A stretch of 64,000 bases of DNA. Origin: Sandarakinorhabdus glacialis (GTDB taxonomy: Bacteria > Pseudomonadota > Alphaproteobacteria > Sphingomonadales > Sphingomonadaceae). Below, in pieces: positions 1 to 8,524 of the stretch (positions within the stretch are counted from its first letter, which is position 1; the number at the start of each line of letters is the position of its first letter). The translations under genes were made by a program, and so were the position numbers. The notes beneath the pieces were generated by a model. That model saw only the letters and a program-made list of their open reading frames with translations. It did no database searches and was not told the DNA's origin. The DNA lies in the NCBI RefSeq assembly GCF_014643455.1, contig NZ_BMJM01000007.1:62363-126362 (forward strand). The letters are read 5' to 3'.

Positions 1-113
1 GCGAAATACATCGCGCCATTTTTCGCGTCCCAGTGAACTTGTCGGGGTCAATCCATTGACAACGAAAGGGAATTTTCAGAACACCCCGTTACCAAAAAAT
101 AGGATTTCCGGCA

Positions 114-929
114 TCAGCTATCGAGAAACGCGATTAGGTCCTGCGTCACCTGGTCCTTGTGCGTCGCCAATACGCCGTGCGGCGCACCTTCATATTCGAT
201 CAGCTGCGCATGCGGGATCGCCTTCGCCGCCGCCCGCGCCGTGATATCGATCGGCACCGTCTTGTCGGCCGTGCCATGGATGATCAGCGTCGGCATGGTA
301 AAGCTCGCCAGGTCCGGCCGGAAATCCGTCCCCGAAAACGCATCGACGCAATCGAGCGTGCTCTTCAACCCGGCCTGCAGCGCGATCTGCAGCGACCAGT
401 CGAGCTGCGCATCGCTGACCGGCTTGGCCAGCAGTCCAACCCCATAGAAGTCCTTCAGGAACCCCTTGAGGAAATCGGCCCGGTCCTTCTCGATCCCGTC
501 CTTGATATCGTCGAACACCGATTGCGGCACGCCCTCCTTGTGATCGGGCGTCTGCAGCAGGAACGGTACCACCGACGAGATCAGCGCCACCTTGCTGGCA
601 TTGCCATGCCGGGTCAGGTAGCGCGCAACTTCGCCGCCGCCCATCGAGAAACCGACCAGCGCCGGCGACTCAGCATCGCAAGCCTCGATCACGGCCGCAA
701 GGTCGTCGGCCAGCGTGTCATAGTCGTAACCATCCCAGGGCTGGTCCGACCGTCCGAAGCCGCGACGGTCATAGGCGATCACCCGATAGCCATGGTCCGC
801 CAGCGCCAGCGCCTGGTCGTCGAAGCTGTCGGCACTCAGCGGCCAACCGTGGATCAGGACCACTGGCGGGCCGTCGCCCCATTCCTTCAGATACAGCGCG
901 GTACCATCGTCGGTTTCGATCATCGGCAT
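114..929 (-). CDS. alpha/beta hydrolase, non-haem chloroperoxidase-like esterase
   Basis: A 271-residue soluble alpha/beta-hydrolase. HGWP (residues 27-30) is the oxyanion region, GFSMGG carries the nucleophile (Ser95), and the Asp of GTADKTVP and the His of GAPHGV complete the triad. Families with this layout are cofactor-free haloperoxidases/carboxylesterases that hydrolyse esters or perhydrolyse small acids; the substrate cannot be read from sequence. The ATG at 929 is chosen because AGGAG lies ten bases upstream; an in-frame ATG at 1019 would add 30 unlike residues without a ribosome site. It has no signal peptide and is divergent from ctpA. Confidence 0.88.
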   Translation of the reverse strand: MPMIETDDGTALYLKEWGDGPPVVLIHGWPLSADSFDDQALALADHGYRVIAYDRRGFGRSDQPWDGYDYDTLADDLAAVIEACDAESPALVGFSMGGGEVARYLTRHGNASKVALISSVVPFLLQTPDHKEGVPQSVFDDIKDGIEKDRADFLKGFLKDFYGVGLLAKPVSDAQLDWSLQIALQAGLKSTLDCVDAFSGTDFRPDLASFTMPTLIIHGTADKTVPIDITARAAAKAIPHAQLIEYEGAPHGVLATHKDQVTQDLIAFLDS

Positions 930-1094
930 GGGGAGAATACTCCTGTATGGGGTGCGACGGGATACGCCTCGCCACCATGGCAGGTTCCGGTGACAGATAC
1001 GCGTCCCATGGCCCCACAAGCGCCCGGACCTTATGGTCTGGCTAACGCGTACCTATATGCTATCCTAGGCACCTGTGTTGAACGAAGGCCGGTC

Positions 1095-2447
1095 ATGTCC
1101 CAACGTTGGAAAGTCATCCTGCCGCTCGCGGCCCTCGCCCTGATCCCGACCGGTGCCGCCGTGCGTGCCGCCGCCGAAAGCGACACCTACAAGCAACTCG
1201 ACCAGCTCATGGACGTCTTTGAACGCGTCCGCGTCGATTATGTCGACAAGGTCGATGACCAGGCCCTCATCAAGGGCGCCATCAACGGCATGCTGACCAG
1301 CCTCGATCCGCACTCTTCGTATCTAGATGCTCGCGATTTCCAGACCATGCGCCAGACCACCGACGGCGAATACGGCGGCCTCGGCCTGACTGTCACCACC
1401 GAGGACGGCGCCGTCAAGGTCGTCTCCCCCACCGACGACACCCCCGCCGCCCGCGCCGGCATCAAGTCGGGCGACTATATCACCCATCTCGACGGGGAGC
1501 TGATCTACGGCGCCACCCTTCAGGACGCCGTCGACAAGATGCGCGGCGCCCCCGGCAGCGCGGTCAAGCTCACCATCGTCCGCGAAGGCGCCACCAAGCC
1601 CCTCGAATTCGCCCTCAAGCGCGAGGTCATCCGCATCCTGCCGGTCAAGTTCGAAACCCGCGGCAACGTCGGCGTCATCCGCATCTCGACCTTCAACAAA
1701 CAGACCAGCGATGCCACCAAGGCCGCCGTCGCCAGCATCGAGAAAAAGCTCGGGGCCAACCTCGCCGGCTATATCGTCGATCTCCGCTCCAACCCCGGCG
1801 GCCTGCTCGACCAGGCCATCGACGTTTCGGACGTCTTCCTCGACAAGGGCGAGATCGTCTCGCAGCGCGGCCGCACCAAGAACGACATCCAGCGCTATTA
1901 CGCCAAGGGCGGCGACCTGACCGGCGGCAAGCCGATCGTCGTGCTCGTCGATGAAGGCTCGGCCTCGGCCGCCGAAATCGTCGCCGGCGCCCTTCAGGAC
2001 CAGCGCCGCGCCATCGTCCTGGGTCAACGCAGCTTCGGCAAGGGCTCGGTCCAGACGCTGATCCCGCTCAGCCAGGATTCGGCGCTGCGGCTGACCACGG
2101 CGCGCTATTTCACCCCGTCGGGCCGCAGCGTCCAGGAAGCCGGCATCGAGCCCGACGTCCAGGTGCCCCAGCTCAGCGACGCCACCCGCGCCGACCGCCC
2201 GCGCCTGCGCGAAGCCGATCTCCGCAAGCATCTGATCAACGAGATCAAGGACGGCACCGAAAAGATCGTCGAAACCGATCTCAAGCCCGATCCGCGCTTC
2301 ATCGCCACCCCCGAGGAACTTAAGAAGAAGGGCGTCATCGACTTCCAGCTCGATTACGCCACGAAGCTCCTCGATCGCCTCGCCCCCGGCGGCCCGGTCC
2401 AGAGCGCCGCTGTCGCCGTGGTCCCCACAAAGGTCCTCCAGAAGTAA
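1095..2447 (+). CDS. ctpA: carboxy-terminal processing protease (S41), CtpA
   Basis: A 450-residue periplasmic S41 protease. A signal peptide (about residues 1-27, ending AVRAAA) is followed by an N-terminal helical part, a PDZ domain (about 90-165, with the GLGL carboxylate-binding loop) and the protease domain. The Ser-Lys dyad is visible as Ser291 in DEGSASAAE and Lys316 in SFGKG, 25 residues apart as in the family. CtpA enzymes trim C-termini of cell-envelope proteins such as peptidoglycan hydrolases. The ATG at 1095 starts at the signal peptide; the frame is open far upstream, but that stretch is antisense to the neighbouring hydrolase and not protein-like. Confidence 0.92.
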   Translation: MSQRWKVILPLAALALIPTGAAVRAAAESDTYKQLDQLMDVFERVRVDYVDKVDDQALIKGAINGMLTSLDPHSSYLDARDFQTMRQTTDGEYGGLGLTVTTEDGAVKVVSPTDDTPAARAGIKSGDYITHLDGELIYGATLQDAVDKMRGAPGSAVKLTIVREGATKPLEFALKREVIRILPVKFETRGNVGVIRISTFNKQTSDATKAAVASIEKKLGANLAGYIVDLRSNPGGLLDQAIDVSDVFLDKGEIVSQRGRTKNDIQRYYAKGGDLTGGKPIVVLVDEGSASAAEIVAGALQDQRRAIVLGQRSFGKGSVQTLIPLSQDSALRLTTARYFTPSGRSVQEAGIEPDVQVPQLSDATRADRPRLREADLRKHLINEIKDGTEKIVETDLKPDPRFIATPEELKKKGVIDFQLDYATKLLDRLAPGGPVQSAAVAVVPTKVLQK

Positions 2448-2529
2448 CGCACCGATTGCGCACCCGTCCGGCGCCCCCTATTGAGGCGCCGGACTGCCGG
2501 TTCGTCCTTCAAGAAGACTGGAAAGCCTT

Positions 2530-3111
2530 TTGCTCCGCCGCCTTTACGACTGGACCCTGGCGCGCGCCGCCGAACCAGCCGCCGAAAAATGGCTGATCGG
2601 CATCAGCTTCGCCGATTCGTCGTTCTTCCCGATCCCGCCCGACGTCATGCAGATCCCGATGTCGATCGCCCGGCCGGAAAAATCCTTCCGCTACGCCGCC
2701 GTCTCGACCGTCGCTTCGGTCGCCGGCGCGCTGCTCGGCTATCTCATCGGCGCAATGCTCTTCAAGGCCATCGGCCAGCCGCTGCTCCAGCTCTACGGCT
2801 ATGAAGACCGCTTCGTCCGCTTCGCCGAGCAGATCCGCGCCAACGGCTTCTGGTTCATGCTCGCCTTCGCCTTCTTGCCCATCCCCTACAAGGTCGCGAC
2901 CATCGCCGCCGGCAGCGTCGGCCTCGGCATCCCGGTCCTCCTCGCCGCCTCGGTCCTCGGCCGCGGCGGGCGCTTCTTCCTCGTCGCCCTCATCCTGCGC
3001 CGCTACGGCACCGCGGCACAGCAGCTCATCGATCGCTATTTCCACTCGCTGGCGCTGGTCGCAATCGGGCTGTTCGTCGGCGGCTTCGTGGTGGTGAAAT
3101 ATGCGTTCTGA
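2530..3111 (+). CDS. YqaA-family (VTT/SNARE-associated) membrane protein
   Basis: A 193-residue inner-membrane protein of the YqaA branch of the DedA/VTT superfamily. It shows an N-terminal re-entrant region with SFFPIPPD, a long hydrophobic helix (about 57-80), the FLPIPYK turn and a C-terminal helix ending VVVKYAF. DedA relatives move lipids or support membrane homeostasis; the role of YqaA proteins is not settled. The only plausible start is TTG at 2530, with GGAAAG four bases upstream. Its 3' end overlaps dsbB by 11 bases, which suggests co-translation. Confidence 0.8.
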   Translation: MLRRLYDWTLARAAEPAAEKWLIGISFADSSFFPIPPDVMQIPMSIARPEKSFRYAAVSTVASVAGALLGYLIGAMLFKAIGQPLLQLYGYEDRFVRFAEQIRANGFWFMLAFAFLPIPYKVATIAAGSVGLGIPVLLAASVLGRGGRFFLVALILRRYGTAAQQLIDRYFHSLALVAIGLFVGGFVVVKYAF

Positions 3112-3559
3112 TCGCCTTACAACCGCCCTCCTTCTCGTCGGACCCGCGGCCCTGCTCGGCGGCGCAATCGCCTTCCAATATATTGGCGGCCTCGCCCCGT
3201 GCGAAATGTGCCATTGGCAACGCTGGGCGCTGCTCGCCACCCTCGGCCTCGCCCTGCTAGCCTGGGCGCTCGGCCATTCCCGCGCCGTGCTCGCGCTCGC
3301 CGCCCTCGCCCTTATCGCCAACGCCGGCATCGCCGTCTTCCACGCCGGCGTCGAGCAGCATTGGTGGGCCGGCATCACCGCCTGCGCCGCTGCCCCGCTC
3401 AGCGGTTCGACGACCGACGTCCTCGCCCAGATCCTCGCCCAGCCGCTCGTCCGCTGCGACGCCATACCATGGTCGCTTTTCGGTATTTCCATGGCAGGCT
3501 GGAACGCGATAATCTCGTTTGCAATCGGAGGCACCGCGCTATGGCGGCTGAAGCGCTGA
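3101..3559 (+). CDS. dsbB: disulfide bond formation protein DsbB family
   Basis: A 152-residue four-helix inner-membrane protein. The first Cys pair is C34-E-M-C37 in the first periplasmic loop, followed by HWQRW; the second pair is the Cys of TACAA and the Cys of VRCDAIPW. These are the redox pairs by which DsbB reoxidises DsbA and passes electrons to quinone. It overlaps the upstream YqaA gene by 11 bases and the downstream coq7 by 19 bases. The link with a ubiquinone-synthesis gene is notable because ubiquinone is the electron acceptor of DsbB. No dsbA lies in the window. Confidence 0.88.
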   Translation: MRSDRLTTALLLVGPAALLGGAIAFQYIGGLAPCEMCHWQRWALLATLGLALLAWALGHSRAVLALAALALIANAGIAVFHAGVEQHWWAGITACAAAPLSGSTTDVLAQILAQPLVRCDAIPWSLFGISMAGWNAIISFAIGGTALWRLKR

Positions 3560-4089
3560 CAAGACGACTACCCGGTGACGCCCGCGTCGCCACCGAGCCG
3601 ATGATCCGCGTCGACCAGGCCGGCGAATACGGCGCCGCGCGCATCTATGCTGGCCAACTCGCCGTAATGGGCGGCCGCTCGCGCGTCGCCGGCGAAATCC
3701 GCCATATGGCGGCACAGGAACAACGCCACCTCGCCGGCTTCAACGCGCTGATGACCCGCCGCGGTGTCCGCCCGACGTTGCTGGCCCCGGCCTGGCACGT
3801 CGCCGGCTATGCGCTCGGCGCCGCCACCGCCATCCTCGGGCCGCGCGCCGCCATGGCCGCCACCGTCGCCGTCGAGACCGTCATCGACCAGCATTACGGC
3901 GAGCAGGCCGACGCGCTCGCCGCCGGTGCCGATCCCGAACTCGCCGCGATGGTCGACGACTACCGCGCCGACGAAGCCGCCCACCGCGAAACCGCCGCGT
4001 CGCACAGCGGCGAAGGCGCCTTCCCGGTCCTGCAGGCCATCATCCGCGCCGGCTGCCACGCCGCGATCGCCGTAGCGAAGCGCATATAA
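3541..4089 (+). CDS. coq7: demethoxyubiquinone hydroxylase Coq7
   Basis: A 182-residue di-iron hydroxylase of the Coq7/CAT5 family. It performs the last ring hydroxylation in ubiquinone synthesis, from 2-polyprenyl-3-methyl-6-methoxy-1,4-benzoquinol. The ferritin-like ligands are visible: Glu in VDQAGEYGA, the EQRH motif, Glu in VETVIDQHY and the EAAHRE motif. ATG 3541 lies inside the end of dsbB, with GGAGG nine bases before it. A COQ9-family gene, encoding the lipid-presenting partner of COQ7 in eukaryotes, is near 57.4 kb. A 17/18-base triple repeat spans the stop codon. Confidence 0.93.
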   Translation: MAAEALTRRLPGDARVATEPMIRVDQAGEYGAARIYAGQLAVMGGRSRVAGEIRHMAAQEQRHLAGFNALMTRRGVRPTLLAPAWHVAGYALGAATAILGPRAAMAATVAVETVIDQHYGEQADALAAGADPELAAMVDDYRADEAAHRETAASHSGEGAFPVLQAIIRAGCHAAIAVAKRI

Positions 4090-4119
4090 GTCAGAAGCGC
4101 ATTTAAGTTGCGAAGCGCA
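4077..4119 (+). repeat. short tandem repeat at the coq7 stop codon
   Basis: The octamer GAAGCGCA occurs at 4077, 4094 and 4112. The first copy is inside the last coq7 codons, and the other two follow the stop at 17- and 18-base spacing. The copies continue as TATAAG, TTTAAG and CCTAGA, so the unit is diverged. It lies just before the gcdH ribosome site (AAGGA). It looks like slippage duplication; no function is evident. Confidence 0.6.
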
Positions 4120-4136
4120 CCTAGAAGGATTTCCTC

Positions 4137-5357
4137 ATGAACGTTCACCAGCCCATCCTCCCCGACACCCAGCACATGGCACCGAAATGGCCGCGCTTCG
4201 ACTGGTCCGACCCGCTGCTGCTCACCCAGCAGCTGACGGACGAGGAGCGCATGATCCAGGACGGCGCCCGCGCCTTTTGCGACGCCGAACTCATGCCCGC
4301 CGTCAAAATGGCCAACCGCACTGAAAGCTTCGATCCCGGCCTGATGAAGAAGTTCGGCACCGCCGGGCTGCTCGGGCCGACGATCGAGGGCTATGGCTGC
4401 GCCGGCACCTCGTACGTCGCCTATGGCCTCATCGCCCGCGAAGTCGAGCGCGTCGATTCGGCCTACCGCTCGGCGATGAGCGTCCAGTCGAGCCTCGTCA
4501 TGTACCCGATCTGGGCCTATGGCTCCGAAGCCCAGCGCGAGAAATACCTGCCCGGCCTTGCTTCGGGCGAACTCATCGGCTGCTTCGGCCTGACCGAGCC
4601 CGACGCCGGCTCCGACCCCGGCGGCATGAAGACCCGCGCGCGCACCGTCCCCGGCGGCTATGTCCTCAACGGCGCCAAGATGTGGATCACCAACTCGCCG
4701 CTCGCCGATGTCGCCGTCATCTGGGCCAAGTGCGACGATGACAAGATCCGCGGCTTCGTGGTCGAACGCGCCGACATCGGCTTCACCACCCCCAAGATCG
4801 AAGGCAAGTTCAGCCTTCGTGCCGGCGTCACCGGCGAAATCGTCCTTGCTGACGTCCATCTTCCCGCCGACCGCGTCCTCGCCGGCGTCGAGGGCCTGTC
4901 CGGGCCGTTCGGTTGCCTCAACAACGCGCGCTACGGCATCGGCTGGGGCGTCATGGGCGCCGCCGAATTCTGCTGGCACGCGTCGCGGCAGTACACCCTC
5001 GATCGCAAGCAGTTCGGCCGGCCGCTGGCTGCAACCCAGCTCGTCCAGAAAAAGCTCGCCGACATGCAGACCGAAATCACCCTCGGCCTGACCCTCGCCC
5101 TCGCCGCCGGCCGCCTGATGGACGACCACAAGCTCGCCCCCGAGGCGATCTCGCTCTTGAAGCGCAACAATTGCGGCAAGGCCCTCGCCATCGCCCGCGA
5201 ATCCCGCGACATGCACGGCGGCAACGGCATCTCCGACGAATATCACGTCATCCGCCACGTCATGAACCTCGAGGCCGTCAACACCTACGAAGGCACCCAC
5301 GACGTCCACGCCCTCATCCTCGGCCGCGCCCAGACCGGCCTGCAGGCATTCTTCTAG
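4137..5357 (+). CDS. gcdH: glutaryl-CoA dehydrogenase
   Basis: A 406-residue FAD acyl-CoA dehydrogenase of the glutaryl-CoA branch, which oxidises and decarboxylates glutaryl-CoA to crotonyl-CoA in lysine/tryptophan and aromatic breakdown. Visible signatures are the N-terminal [19 protein letters not shown] (substrate/FAD loop), [10 protein letters not shown], the FGRPL flavin contact and the C-terminal [16 protein letters not shown], whose Glu is the family's catalytic base. The length is usual. AAGGA precedes the ATG by eight bases. The 3' flank carries a palindromic repeat. Confidence 0.92.
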   Translation: MNVHQPILPDTQHMAPKWPRFDWSDPLLLTQQLTDEERMIQDGARAFCDAELMPAVKMANRTESFDPGLMKKFGTAGLLGPTIEGYGCAGTSYVAYGLIAREVERVDSAYRSAMSVQSSLVMYPIWAYGSEAQREKYLPGLASGELIGCFGLTEPDAGSDPGGMKTRARTVPGGYVLNGAKMWITNSPLADVAVIWAKCDDDKIRGFVVERADIGFTTPKIEGKFSLRAGVTGEIVLADVHLPADRVLAGVEGLSGPFGCLNNARYGIGWGVMGAAEFCWHASRQYTLDRKQFGRPLAATQLVQKKLADMQTEITLGLTLALAAGRLMDDHKLAPEAISLLKRNNCGKALAIARESRDMHGGNGISDEYHVIRHVMNLEAVNTYEGTHDVHALILGRAQTGLQAFF

Positions 5358-5380
5358 CCCCAGGACCCAATCCCTACACT

Positions 5381-5408
5381 GTCATCCCGGGCTTGACCCG
5401 GGACCCAG
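5381..5408 (-). repeat. GGAT-hairpin-ATGA dispersed palindrome, copy 1
   Basis: An inverted repeat CCCGGG-cttga-CCCGGG sits inside conserved flanks. It matches the reverse complement of the copy at 59204-59232 at all but one base. It lies 23 bases after the gcdH stop. A terminator-like or REP-like role is possible. Confidence 0.75.
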
Positions 5409-5536
5409 TTGCTTCTCTGCGGACAAAGAACCAACGTGGGGACAACGCACGAAACCTGCGCTGAATCAGCCCCACAATCAGCCCGGCCGAGGCAATAGCA
5501 GGTTGCGAAGCCCCGCCCCGAACCGTATCGGAGGCC

Positions 5537-6868
5537 ATGGCGCAAACGACAGTATCGCAGACAGTCAGATCCCCAAACGCGCCCAAAAACTTGAAAAAAG
5601 TCGCGCTCTGGACGCTGCTACTCATAGCAGCAGCCATAGGCCTGCTCACCGTCCCCAGTCATCGCACGCCTGCGGCACCACAAGCGGCTGCTGCCCCCAT
5701 TGTCACTCCACAAAAACCGATCCCCGAACCCCGGGCATCGAAGGTCGACTACCATCGCCTCGAGGCGCGCATCGCCCAGCTGATGCAGATGCCCGACATG
5801 GTCGGGCTCGCGGTCGGCACCGTCGAAAACGGCCGGGTCACATTCGTCAAAGGCTTTGGCGAAACGGTCGCCGGCTCGGGTGTCGCCGTTGCCCCGGACA
5901 CCGTGTTCCGCTGGGCATCGCTGTCCAAAAGCGTCGCCACAGCCCTTGTCGTCCAACTGGCCGAAGACGGCAAAGTGTCACTCGACACACCGCTCTCGCG
6001 GCTCGGCACCACGCTCAAGCTTCCCGCCGACGCGCGCCGCGTCACCCTGGCGCACATCCTCTCGCACCGCACCGGCCTGGTGCGCAACGCCTGGGACGAC
6101 AGGCTCGAAGCCGGCACCGACGCCAGGCTCCTGCGCGCCGAACTCGGCACGCTGCCGCCGCTTTGCCCACCCGCAACCTGCTACACCTACCAGAATATCG
6201 CCTTCGATGCGGCGACCGAGGTCATCGAGCGAAAAACCGGCGAAACCTATGCGCGCGTTGCCCGGCAGCGGCTGTTCGCACCGCTGGGCATGACGCACGC
6301 CAGCATCGGCCAGGCCGGGCTGGAAAGTGCCGCGAGCTGGGCGCATCCCTACCACCGGAACAAGGTGCCGACCGCCGTCAACGACAGCTATTACCGCGTG
6401 CCGGCGGCCGGCGGCGTCAATTCGTCGATCGAGGACCTGCTGCGCTGGATGCAAGCCCAGATGGGCGCGGCGCCGAACGTCCTTTCGGCACAGGCCCTCG
6501 AGGACATGCACCGCGCGCGGGTATCGACGCCGCCGCACGGGCGCCGCGGACCGATGGACCGGGCCTTGACCGGCGCCGCCTATGGGCTTGGCTGGCGATC
6601 GTACAATTACGCGGGCCATGCCCTTGTCGGCCACCGCGGCTCGGTCGACGGCTACGGCTCGCTCATCCTGTTCGACCCGGCCCAAAAAAGCGGCATCGTC
6701 ATGCTGTGGAACAGCAACTACCCGGTCGCGGGACGCCTGCAGCTCGAGTTCTTCGACCTGCTTTACGGCTTGCCTCCGACCGACTGGCTGGACCTGCAGG
6801 CGGCTAAACCAGCCCCAGCGCCACAACCAGCCGGCAATCCACAACCAACCCCCGCCCCCGCTGCCTAG
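5537..6868 (+). CDS. membrane-anchored serine hydrolase, class C beta-lactamase family
   Basis: A 443-residue protein with a single N-terminal membrane helix (about 25-42), a Pro/Ala-rich linker, then a penicillin-binding-like beta-lactamase fold. SLSK is the SxxK catalytic motif, YQN the YxN motif and HRG the KTG-equivalent. These enzymes act as esterases, D-peptidases or amidases; true beta-lactamase activity is not implied. The C-terminus is again Pro/Ala-rich and overlaps the converging Nudix gene by 65 bases. GGAGG lies only two bases before the ATG, a short spacing. Confidence 0.85.
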   Translation: MAQTTVSQTVRSPNAPKNLKKVALWTLLLIAAAIGLLTVPSHRTPAAPQAAAAPIVTPQKPIPEPRASKVDYHRLEARIAQLMQMPDMVGLAVGTVENGRVTFVKGFGETVAGSGVAVAPDTVFRWASLSKSVATALVVQLAEDGKVSLDTPLSRLGTTLKLPADARRVTLAHILSHRTGLVRNAWDDRLEAGTDARLLRAELGTLPPLCPPATCYTYQNIAFDAATEVIERKTGETYARVARQRLFAPLGMTHASIGQAGLESAASWAHPYHRNKVPTAVNDSYYRVPAAGGVNSSIEDLLRWMQAQMGAAPNVLSAQALEDMHRARVSTPPHGRRGPMDRALTGAAYGLGWRSYNYAGHALVGHRGSVDGYGSLILFDPAQKSGIVMLWNSNYPVAGRLQLEFFDLLYGLPPTDWLDLQAAKPAPAPQPAGNPQPTPAPAA

Positions 6869-7331
6869 CCAGGAACCCAGCCAACCCATCCAGCGCCACG
6901 ACATGGACGACGATGTCTTCGCCATCCACCCCGCCGCCAACACCCGTCCGCGTCAGCCCGCTCGCCTTGAACAGCTGGAACATCTCCGACGACATCCCCG
7001 GCGACGTCGCGAACGCCCCCACATCCTCCCACTCGCGCGCCTCGAAGCCGGTTTCTTCCGTGAGCTCCCGCGCCGCCGCATCCGCCGGCGTATCCGCCGC
7101 ATCGGTATCGCCGATCAACCCCGCCGGCAGCTCGATCGTCCGCGCTCCCAATGCCGGGCGAAACTGTTCGACCAGCACGATCTCCCGCTCATCGGTCACC
7201 GCGAGAATGACCGCCGCGCTCATCGCCGCCACCCGCGCCGCATATTCCCAGGTGCCCGCCAAATGCACCTCGAGATATTTGCCCCGCCATTGCAGCGTGT
7301 CGCTGCCGCGACTGTGCAGCGTGTCGCTCAT
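6804..7331 (-). CDS. Nudix hydrolase, ADP-ribose pyrophosphatase-like
   Basis: A 175-residue Nudix protein. FRPALGARTIELPAG leads into the Nudix box, and AARELTEETGF is its helix with the metal-binding Glu residues. The Glu that usually opens that box appears as Asp in the ADTP turn. SPGMSSE after the box is typical of ADP-ribose/sugar-nucleotide pyrophosphatases. It is the last gene of a five-gene overlapping minus-strand operon; its start overlaps the upstream dehydrogenase stop by four bases. Its 3' end runs 65 bases antisense into the serine hydrolase. The substrate is inferred from family only. Confidence 0.85.
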   Translation of the reverse strand: MSDTLHSRGSDTLQWRGKYLEVHLAGTWEYAARVAAMSAAVILAVTDEREIVLVEQFRPALGARTIELPAGLIGDTDAADTPADAAARELTEETGFEAREWEDVGAFATSPGMSSEMFQLFKASGLTRTGVGGGVDGEDIVVHVVALDGLAGFLARQRGRGLVVDCRLVVALGLV

Positions 7332-8524
7332 ACGGGGCTCGCGAACGCCGTGCCGGTCCGCATCAACTGCACCGCAATGGCGTATTTATGGACTTCGGTC
7401 GGGCCGTCATACAGCCGGAACCCGCGCATATCGCGAAAAATCATCTCCACCACCGTCTCCCCCGTCACGCCGATGCCGCCCAAAATCTGCACGCAGCGAT
7501 CGGTGACCTTGAACAGCTCCTCCGACACGAACGCCTTGACGATGCTGCTCTCGTGCCGCGCCCGCGTATCACTATCGAGCATCCAGGCGACGTGCCGGAT
7601 CGCCAGCCGGCAGTGGTGCATCGCGATCTCGTTGTCCGCCAGCATGAAGTTCACCCCCTGGTGCTCGACCAGCGCCTTGCCGAACGCCGTCCGCACGCGG
7701 GCATGCTCGAGCGCGATATGCTGCGCCCGTGCCGCCGCGCCCAGCCAGCGCATCGCATGCGTCAGCCGCGCCGGCGCCAGCCGCATCTGCGCATAACGCA
7801 GCGCCGACCCGACCTCGCCGAGCACCTGGTCCGGCCCCAGCCGCAACCCCTCGAAGCGCACCACCGCATGCCCCTCGACATAGTTGCGGTCCATCGAGTC
7901 CATCACCCGCTCGATATGGATGCCCGGCGTATCGCCCTCGCACAGGAAGAGCGTCGGTCCCGATGAGCCATGCGGATTCTCCGGCACGCGCGCCATGATG
8001 ACCCAGGTCTTGGCGCCGTTCGCCCCGGTAATCAGCCACTTGAGCCCCGCAATCTCATAGTCGTTGCCATTGAATACCGCCGTCGTCAGCAACTGCGACG
8101 GATCGCTGCCGGCCCCGCCCGGCTCGGTCATCGCGAACACCGATCGCCGATGCCCCGCCACCATCGGCCGCAGGAATTGCTCGACCTGGTCGGGCCGCGC
8201 AATCCGCCCGAGCAGATACATGTTGCCCTCGTCGGGCGCCGCACAGTTCATCGCCACCGGGCCCAAGGTGGACCAGCCCGCCGCCTCGAACACCGCCGCC
8301 TGCGTCGCATGGTCGAACCCCATGCCACCCAATTCAACCGGCGCCTGCGGCGTCAACAGGCCCTCGGCCCGCGCCAGTGCCACCAGCTCGTCGCGCAGTC
8401 CATCGGTCGGCCCATGCTGGGTCAGCCGCGGGTCCTTCTCGAACGGGATGATCTTGTCGATGACAAAGGCACGGACCCGCTTGGCCAGCTCGGCAGTCGC
8501 CGCGGGAATGGTGAAATCGGTCAT
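7328..8524 (-). CDS. ACAD10/11-like acyl-CoA dehydrogenase
   Basis: A 398-residue FAD acyl-CoA dehydrogenase. MTEPGGAGSDPS and KWLITGANGAKTW mark the middle beta domain. The C-terminal motif reads YDGPTEVHKYAIA, the form of the ACAD10/11 branch, in place of GTNEIQR. Members pair with an aminoglycoside-phosphotransferase-like kinase, and such a kinase gene lies directly upstream with a four-base ATGA overlap. Known pairs handle 4-hydroxy fatty acyl-CoA by phosphorylation and phosphate removal (human ACAD10/11; LvaA/LvaC for levulinate). That function is inferred here. Confidence 0.87.
   Translation of the reverse strand: MTDFTIPAATAELAKRVRAFVIDKIIPFEKDPRLTQHGPTDGLRDELVALARAEGLLTPQAPVELGGMGFDHATQAAVFEAAGWSTLGPVAMNCAAPDEGNMYLLGRIARPDQVEQFLRPMVAGHRRSVFAMTEPGGAGSDPSQLLTTAVFNGNDYEIAGLKWLITGANGAKTWVIMARVPENPHGSSGPTLFLCEGDTPGIHIERVMDSMDRNYVEGHAVVRFEGLRLGPDQVLGEVGSALRYAQMRLAPARLTHAMRWLGAAARAQHIALEHARVRTAFGKALVEHQGVNFMLADNEIAMHHCRLAIRHVAWMLDSDTRARHESSIVKAFVSEELFKVTDRCVQILGGIGVTGETVVEMIFRDMRGFRLYDGPTEVHKYAIAVQLMRTGTAFASPV

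Noticed and set aside
1-36. C-terminal end of an upstream plus-strand gene
   Set aside because: A frame is open from the left edge to a TGA at 34-36, but eleven codons are too few to judge.
3960-5309. 449-codon minus-strand open frame
   Set aside because: Opposite to coq7 and gcdH, which have full motif sets; its translation is Gly/Ala/Asp-rich filler.
5537-6868. True antibiotic-resistance beta-lactamase
   Set aside because: The SxxK, YxN and HxG motifs also occur in esterases and peptidases; the membrane anchor and Pro-rich linkers do not suit a secreted lactamase.
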